Assembly (NCBI GenBank): GCA_030540395.1
Contig: JAUNWI010000002.1
Span: forward strand, 1-64,000
Direction of reading: 5' to 3'
DNA length: 64,000 nt
Source of the DNA: Phascolarctobacterium sp.
GTDB lineage: Bacteria > Bacillota > Negativicutes > Acidaminococcales > Acidaminococcaceae
This document shows, piece by piece, positions 60,226-64,000 of this stretch; the first letter of the stretch is position 1; each line of letters starts with the position of its first letter. Made by a program: the position numbers and the translations under genes. The notes beneath the pieces were generated by a model, which saw only the letters and a list, made by a program, of their open reading frames with translations, was not told the DNA's origin and ran no database searches.

Positions 60226-61482
60226 ATGAAGGTTGAAATTGTAACCACGGGCACGGAGCTGCTTTTGGGCGAGATTTTGAACACCAACGTGCAATACCTC
60301 TCCCGCAAGCTGAACAGCATGGGCTTCGACGTGCTTTATCACACCACGGTGGGCGACAACCCTGCCCGCATGAAGGCGGTGCTGGAGCACGCTTTAGAGC
60401 GCGCGGACATTATTATCACCAGCGGTGGGCTGGGGCCTACCAGAGGTGATATCACCAAAGAAACGGTGATGGAAATCACCGGCACTGATAGCTACCTTGA
60501 TTTGGATACCTGGGGTCGTATTGACGCCTATATCCGCAAGCGCACGGGCCGCGCCCCCAGTGAGAACAACGAAAAGCAGGCCTATGTGCCCATTGGGGCG
60601 GAAATCCTGCAAAACGAGGTGGGCACTGCGCCGGGACTGTGGTTGGATTACAATGGCAAAATCTTCATTTTACTGCCCGGACCGCCCTCGGAGCTGATGG
60701 ATATGTGCGAAAAACAGCTGTGGCCGCGGCTTTTGCAGCGCTTTGCGGACCACGGTATTATCCTGTCCCGCACCTTGCATCTCAGGGGTGTGGGCGAATC
60801 CCGCGTCGCCGAAATTTTAGATGACGTGATTATGCACCAATCAAATCCCACCATTGCTCTTTATGCCCGCTATGGGGAAATTCTCATCCGCATGACGGCC
60901 AAGGCTGCGGACAGCGCTGCGGCTACCGCTCTTTTGGATGCTTGTGAAGCTCAGGTGCGGGATTATGTTGATGAATATGTTTACGGCGTTGACGATGCCA
61001 GTCTAGCTGCCTGCCTGGGCCAGGAGCTTTTGGCGCAGGGCAAAACTATCGCCTTTGCGGAATCCTGCAGCGGTGGCCTCGCCAGCAGCCTTATAACCGA
61101 TATACCCGGTAGTAGTGAATACTTGGTGGGCAGCGTGGTGAGCTACACCAATAAGATTAAAAATAAGCTGCTCAATGTGCAGCAGGAAACATTGGACCGT
61201 TACGGCGCTGTAAGCCGGGAAACGGCCTGCGAAATGGCTATGGGTGTGCGTCGCAATCTGGGCAGTGACCTGGGCGTGAGCATCACCGGCAATGCCGGAC
61301 CCAGTGCCAGCGAGGGCAAGCCCGTGGGCCTTGTTTATATCGCAGTTGCCACCGAGGATGTGGTTTACTGCCAGGAGCATCGCTTCACCTCAACTAGAAC
61401 AGAAAATAAGCTAAGGATAGCACTGGCTGCTATCTCCATGGCTATTGATAAACTAAAAGAAGAAAAGAATAAGAAGGCTTAA
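60226..61482 (+). CDS. cinA: CinA-family nicotinamide-nucleotide amidase/ADP-ribose pyrophosphatase
   Basis: Protein of 418 residues with both CinA halves: the N-terminal MoaB-like domain (EIVTTGTELLLGEILNTN, SGGLGPTRGD) and the C-terminal amidase domain (about 260-415; ESCSGGLASSLITDIPGSS). It recycles NMN and is often next to recA in Firmicutes. The order rimO-cinA matches that synteny, though pgsA, which often sits between them, is absent. Confidence 0.94.
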   Translation: MKVEIVTTGTELLLGEILNTNVQYLSRKLNSMGFDVLYHTTVGDNPARMKAVLEHALERADIIITSGGLGPTRGDITKETVMEITGTDSYLDLDTWGRIDAYIRKRTGRAPSENNEKQAYVPIGAEILQNEVGTAPGLWLDYNGKIFILLPGPPSELMDMCEKQLWPRLLQRFADHGIILSRTLHLRGVGESRVAEILDDVIMHQSNPTIALYARYGEILIRMTAKAADSAAATALLDACEAQVRDYVDEYVYGVDDASLAACLGQELLAQGKTIAFAESCSGGLASSLITDIPGSSEYLVGSVVSYTNKIKNKLLNVQQETLDRYGAVSRETACEMAMGVRRNLGSDLGVSITGNAGPSASEGKPVGLVYIAVATEDVVYCQEHRFTSTRTENKLRIALAAISMAIDKLKEEKNKKA

Positions 61483-61507
61483 GCCTTCTAACGGAGGATA
61501 ATAATTA

Positions 61508-63103
61508 ATGACAACACAAAAAGAAATGTTTGGTACCCTGGAACTGGATAAAAAAATCGTTGCTGCCCTGACGGAAATGGGCTTTGAAGAGCCCTCTCCC
61601 ATTCAAGCGGCTACCATTCCCCTGGTACTGGAGGGTAATGACGTGATTGGCCAGGCCCAAACCGGTACCGGCAAAACCGCTGCCTTTGGTATCCCCTTGG
61701 TGCAATCTATTGACGATTTCAAGCATATCCAAGCCCTGATTATGTGCCCCACCCGTGAGCTGGCCATTCAGGTAGCCGAAGAGGTATGCAAGATTGGTCG
61801 CGTGCGTCGCGTCAAGGCACTGCCCGTTTATGGTGGCCAACCCATTGAACGCCAAATTCGTGCCTTAAAGAGCAATGTGCAAATCGTTATCGGTACCCCC
61901 GGACGCTTGATTGACCACATCAACCGTGGCACCATCAAGCTGGACCACATCAAGTTTTTGGTGCTGGACGAGGCCGATGAAATGCTGGATATGGGCTTTG
62001 TGGATGATATTGAGGAGATTATGCGCGCCCTGCCCAGCGAGCGTCAAACCCTGCTCTTTTCCGCAACCATGCCCCGTCCCATCCTGAGCCTAACCAAAAA
62101 ATACATGCGTGCGCCCAAGAACGTGACCGTATCCAAGGAAGAGCTCACTGTTCCCTTAATCGAGCAGTATTATTTTGAAACTAAGGACAAGGTGGAGGGT
62201 CTCTGCCGCCTGCTGGATGCAGAAATCGATGGCAAGCTCATCATCTTCTGCCGCACCAAAAAGGGCGTGGATGATTTGTCCATCGCTCTCTCCAGCCGTG
62301 GTTATATGGCCGAGGGCTTGCACGGCGACTTGAGCCAAAACCAGCGCGACCGCGTGATGAAAAAATTCCGCGAGGGCGCCTGTGATGTGCTTATCGCTAC
62401 CGATGTGGCTGCCCGCGGCATCGATGTGGACAATATTACCCACGTTATCAACTTTGATATTCCTCAAGACCCGGAAAGCTATGTACACCGTATTGGTCGT
62501 ACCGGTCGTGCGGGCAATACGGGTGTGGCTATGACCTTTATCACTCCCCGTGAGTTCCGTCAATTAAAGCTCATCGAGCGTATGGTAAAGACCAAAATCC
62601 AACGCCGTCAGCTGCCCACTGCTGCTAACGTAATCGAGCGTCAGCGTGACCAAATCATCAGCAAGATGCAAACCGTGCTGGAGCTCAATGCATACCATGA
62701 TTACATGCCCATAGCAGAAAGCCTTTTGGATGATTACAGCGCTGAGGAGGTTGCTGCCGCAGCCCTGAAGCTGATGCAGGAGGGCGTGAAGGCTCTGGAG
62801 GCACCCCAAGAGGATGTGCTGGCCAAGGATTTGCAAAACACCGGCGGTCGTCCTGGCATGGTGCGCCTGTTTATGAATGTGGGCCGCAGCCAAAAGATTA
62901 TGGTGAAGGATATTGTGAGCACCATTGCCATCGAGGCTGATATTCCGGCTCGCGATATCGGTTTGATTAATATTTATGACAAATTTACCTTTGTAGAGGT
63001 GCCCGAGGATGTGGCTGAGAAGGTTATTGGCGCGATGCACAAGAACTTTATTAAAGGCTACCGCATCAACATCGAGCCCGCAAAGGTAAGAGAAAGAAGA
63101 TAA
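61508..63103 (+). CDS. DEAD-box RNA helicase with DbpA-type RNA-binding domain
   Basis: Protein of 531 residues. Q motif and motif I (AQTGTGKT), DEAD (VLDEADEMLDMGF), SATMP and HRIGRTGRAG are all intact. The C-terminal RNA-binding domain (about 450-525; MVRLFMNVGRSQKIMVKDIV) fits the DbpA/CshA group that remodels ribosomal or messenger RNA. Which of DeaD or CshA this is cannot be fixed. GGAGG precedes the ATG. Confidence 0.93.
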   Translation: MTTQKEMFGTLELDKKIVAALTEMGFEEPSPIQAATIPLVLEGNDVIGQAQTGTGKTAAFGIPLVQSIDDFKHIQALIMCPTRELAIQVAEEVCKIGRVRRVKALPVYGGQPIERQIRALKSNVQIVIGTPGRLIDHINRGTIKLDHIKFLVLDEADEMLDMGFVDDIEEIMRALPSERQTLLFSATMPRPILSLTKKYMRAPKNVTVSKEELTVPLIEQYYFETKDKVEGLCRLLDAEIDGKLIIFCRTKKGVDDLSIALSSRGYMAEGLHGDLSQNQRDRVMKKFREGACDVLIATDVAARGIDVDNITHVINFDIPQDPESYVHRIGRTGRAGNTGVAMTFITPREFRQLKLIERMVKTKIQRRQLPTAANVIERQRDQIISKMQTVLELNAYHDYMPIAESLLDDYSAEEVAAAALKLMQEGVKALEAPQEDVLAKDLQNTGGRPGMVRLFMNVGRSQKIMVKDIVSTIAIEADIPARDIGLINIYDKFTFVEVPEDVAEKVIGAMHKNFIKGYRINIEPAKVRERR

Positions 63104-63132
63104 AATAAAATATAGATGAGGGGGGATCCCCA

Positions 63133-64000
63133 ATGGCACAGAACGAAATTTACGGCAACCTGAAGGGTATCCGTAATTCTGTAATAGACGAATTGAAAAC
63201 CTTTTATGATATCCGCCTAGAAAACGGGCAGCTGCTTACTGCGGAGCTGGCTGCCCGCATGGCTGATGTGACGGACTTTATCAACCGCGAGGTGTCCGTT
63301 TACATCAGCCGCAGCGGCCAGGTCCTGGCCGTCGCCGTAGGCGACGACCAAAGCGTGGAGCTGCCCGCCATTGATGGCCGCCGGGGTAGCAGCCGTTTGT
63401 GTGGTGTGCGCTGCGTGCACACCCATCCCAACGGCAACCCTGCCCTGAGCGGCGTGGATATCAGTGCTTTGAAAAATAAGCGCTTCGACGCCATGGTGGC
63501 CATTGGCGTCGTGGCGCCTGATTTTGCTCAAAGCACCATCACCTTTGGCATGATTACCGGCATTGACGAAAATGAGCAGTACACCGTGGAATGCTATGGC
63601 CCCGCTACCCTAGAGCAGGCCGAGGGCATTTTCTTCCCCAACCTTGTGGCCATGGTGGAGCGCATCTTGGACAAGCAAGCTGGTACAGCCAGCTTGGCGC
63701 AAAGCGCCGAGCGCGCCATTTTGGTGGGCATGGAATACGCCGGCGGAGCCAGCCAGCTGGGCTGGACGCCGGAGGACTCACTTGAGGAGCTCAAGCAGCT
63801 GGCTGATACCGCCGGCGCGGAGGTTGTGGCCAAGTTCCTGCAAAAGCGACCCAAGCCCGACCCGGCCTTTTTCATCGGCCGGGGCAAGGTGCAGGAGCTG
63901 GCACTATATGTGCAGCAGGAAAATATTGACCTGTGCATCTTCGACGATGAGCTATCTCCTGCCCAACAGCGCAATATCGAGCAGGCCATGGGCGTGCGTG
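63133..64000 (+). CDS. hflX: GTPase HflX, N-terminal part (runs off the window)
   Basis: The 289 residues seen cover an N-terminal extension of about 190 residues and the start of the HflX domain (ERAILVGMEYAGG, FFIGRGKVQELALYVQQENI, DLCIFDDELSPAQQRNIE). The GTPase domain lies beyond the window. HflX splits stalled or hibernating ribosomes. The extension holds HTHPNGNPALSGVD, an exact HxH-x7-SxxD (H96, H98, S106, D109) pattern of MPN/JAMM metalloproteases, also seen loosely in other long HflX proteins. AUG with weak GGGGG upstream. Confidence 0.9.
   Translation, partial: MAQNEIYGNLKGIRNSVIDELKTFYDIRLENGQLLTAELAARMADVTDFINREVSVYISRSGQVLAVAVGDDQSVELPAIDGRRGSSRLCGVRCVHTHPNGNPALSGVDISALKNKRFDAMVAIGVVAPDFAQSTITFGMITGIDENEQYTVECYGPATLEQAEGIFFPNLVAMVERILDKQAGTASLAQSAERAILVGMEYAGGASQLGWTPEDSLEELKQLADTAGAEVVAKFLQKRPKPDPAFFIGRGKVQELALYVQQENIDLCIFDDELSPAQQRNIEQAMGVR

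Overview
The window is 64 kb of chromosome from a low- to mid-GC anaerobic Firmicute. The signs are a contiguous S10-spc-alpha ribosomal cluster that includes rpsD, zinc-type S14, L36 and adenylate kinase, a T-box leader before glyQS, RNase J, frequent GTG and TTG starts with strong Shine-Dalgarno sites, and ftsK-rodZ-rimO-cinA synteny. The two-subunit iron-sulfur fumarase, NAD-type malic enzyme, glutamate dehydrogenase and several Sec-exported proteins suggest class Negativicutes, possibly an Acidaminococcaceae/Phascolarctobacterium-like gut organism. That placement is an inference from gene content and style, not a search result. No rRNA, transposase, integrase or CRISPR array was seen.

Layout. 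1-14.6 kb holds the end of tuf and then 29 genes of the ribosomal superoperon (rpsJ to rplQ, with secY, adk, infA and rpoA; map is absent after adk). It closes with a terminator whose 28-bp core is duplicated. 14.7-22.0 kb holds an HD-domain protein, glutamate dehydrogenase, a 494-bp gap with a 20-bp inverted repeat, and a translationally coupled run: hydantoinase/oxoprolinase-like ATPase, histone-deacetylase-like amidohydrolase with a Cys-rich tail, then rdgB and a YfcE phosphoesterase. 22.0-25.9 kb holds an AAA/DUF4143 ATPase between two near-identical 48-bp palindromes, an L,D-transpeptidase, and an ArsR regulator with a CxC metal site plus an ArsP-type permease sharing ATCGATA operator motifs. 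25.9-36.3 kb is metabolic: a secreted argininosuccinate-lyase-like protein, malic enzyme, fumarase alpha/beta, orphan MetQ, SfsA, an RlmI-type methyltransferase, a CaiB-type CoA transferase, a double-PepSY protein and a DEDDh exonuclease with BRCT.

36.3-40.5 kb is the accessory part and the most interesting. A transmembrane Ser/Thr kinase diverges from a small helical protein across a shared palindromic -10 region. Next comes a low-GC cassette (HTH, DUF805, three very small genes, one a zinc ribbon broken by an in-frame TAA) bounded by 19/21 direct repeats. After it a second unit is bounded by two matched TTAGGGGCCA hairpins. It has its own promoter, a ~220-nt leader that can form mutually exclusive terminator and antiterminator stems, and a 100-aa orphan protein with foreign codon use.

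40.6-64 kb returns to housekeeping genes: tRNA-Arg(ACG), lgt, T-box-glyQS, an RlmD-type methyltransferase, GNAT, an AlkD-like protein, a DUF1624 membrane protein, a SlyD-like FKBP, RNase J, ftsK, rodZ, a YgiQ radical-SAM protein, a solute-binding lipoprotein, rimO, cinA, a DEAD-box helicase and a partial hflX. Several intergenic hairpin repeats (45.1, 45.5, 47.0, 60.1 kb) punctuate this part.
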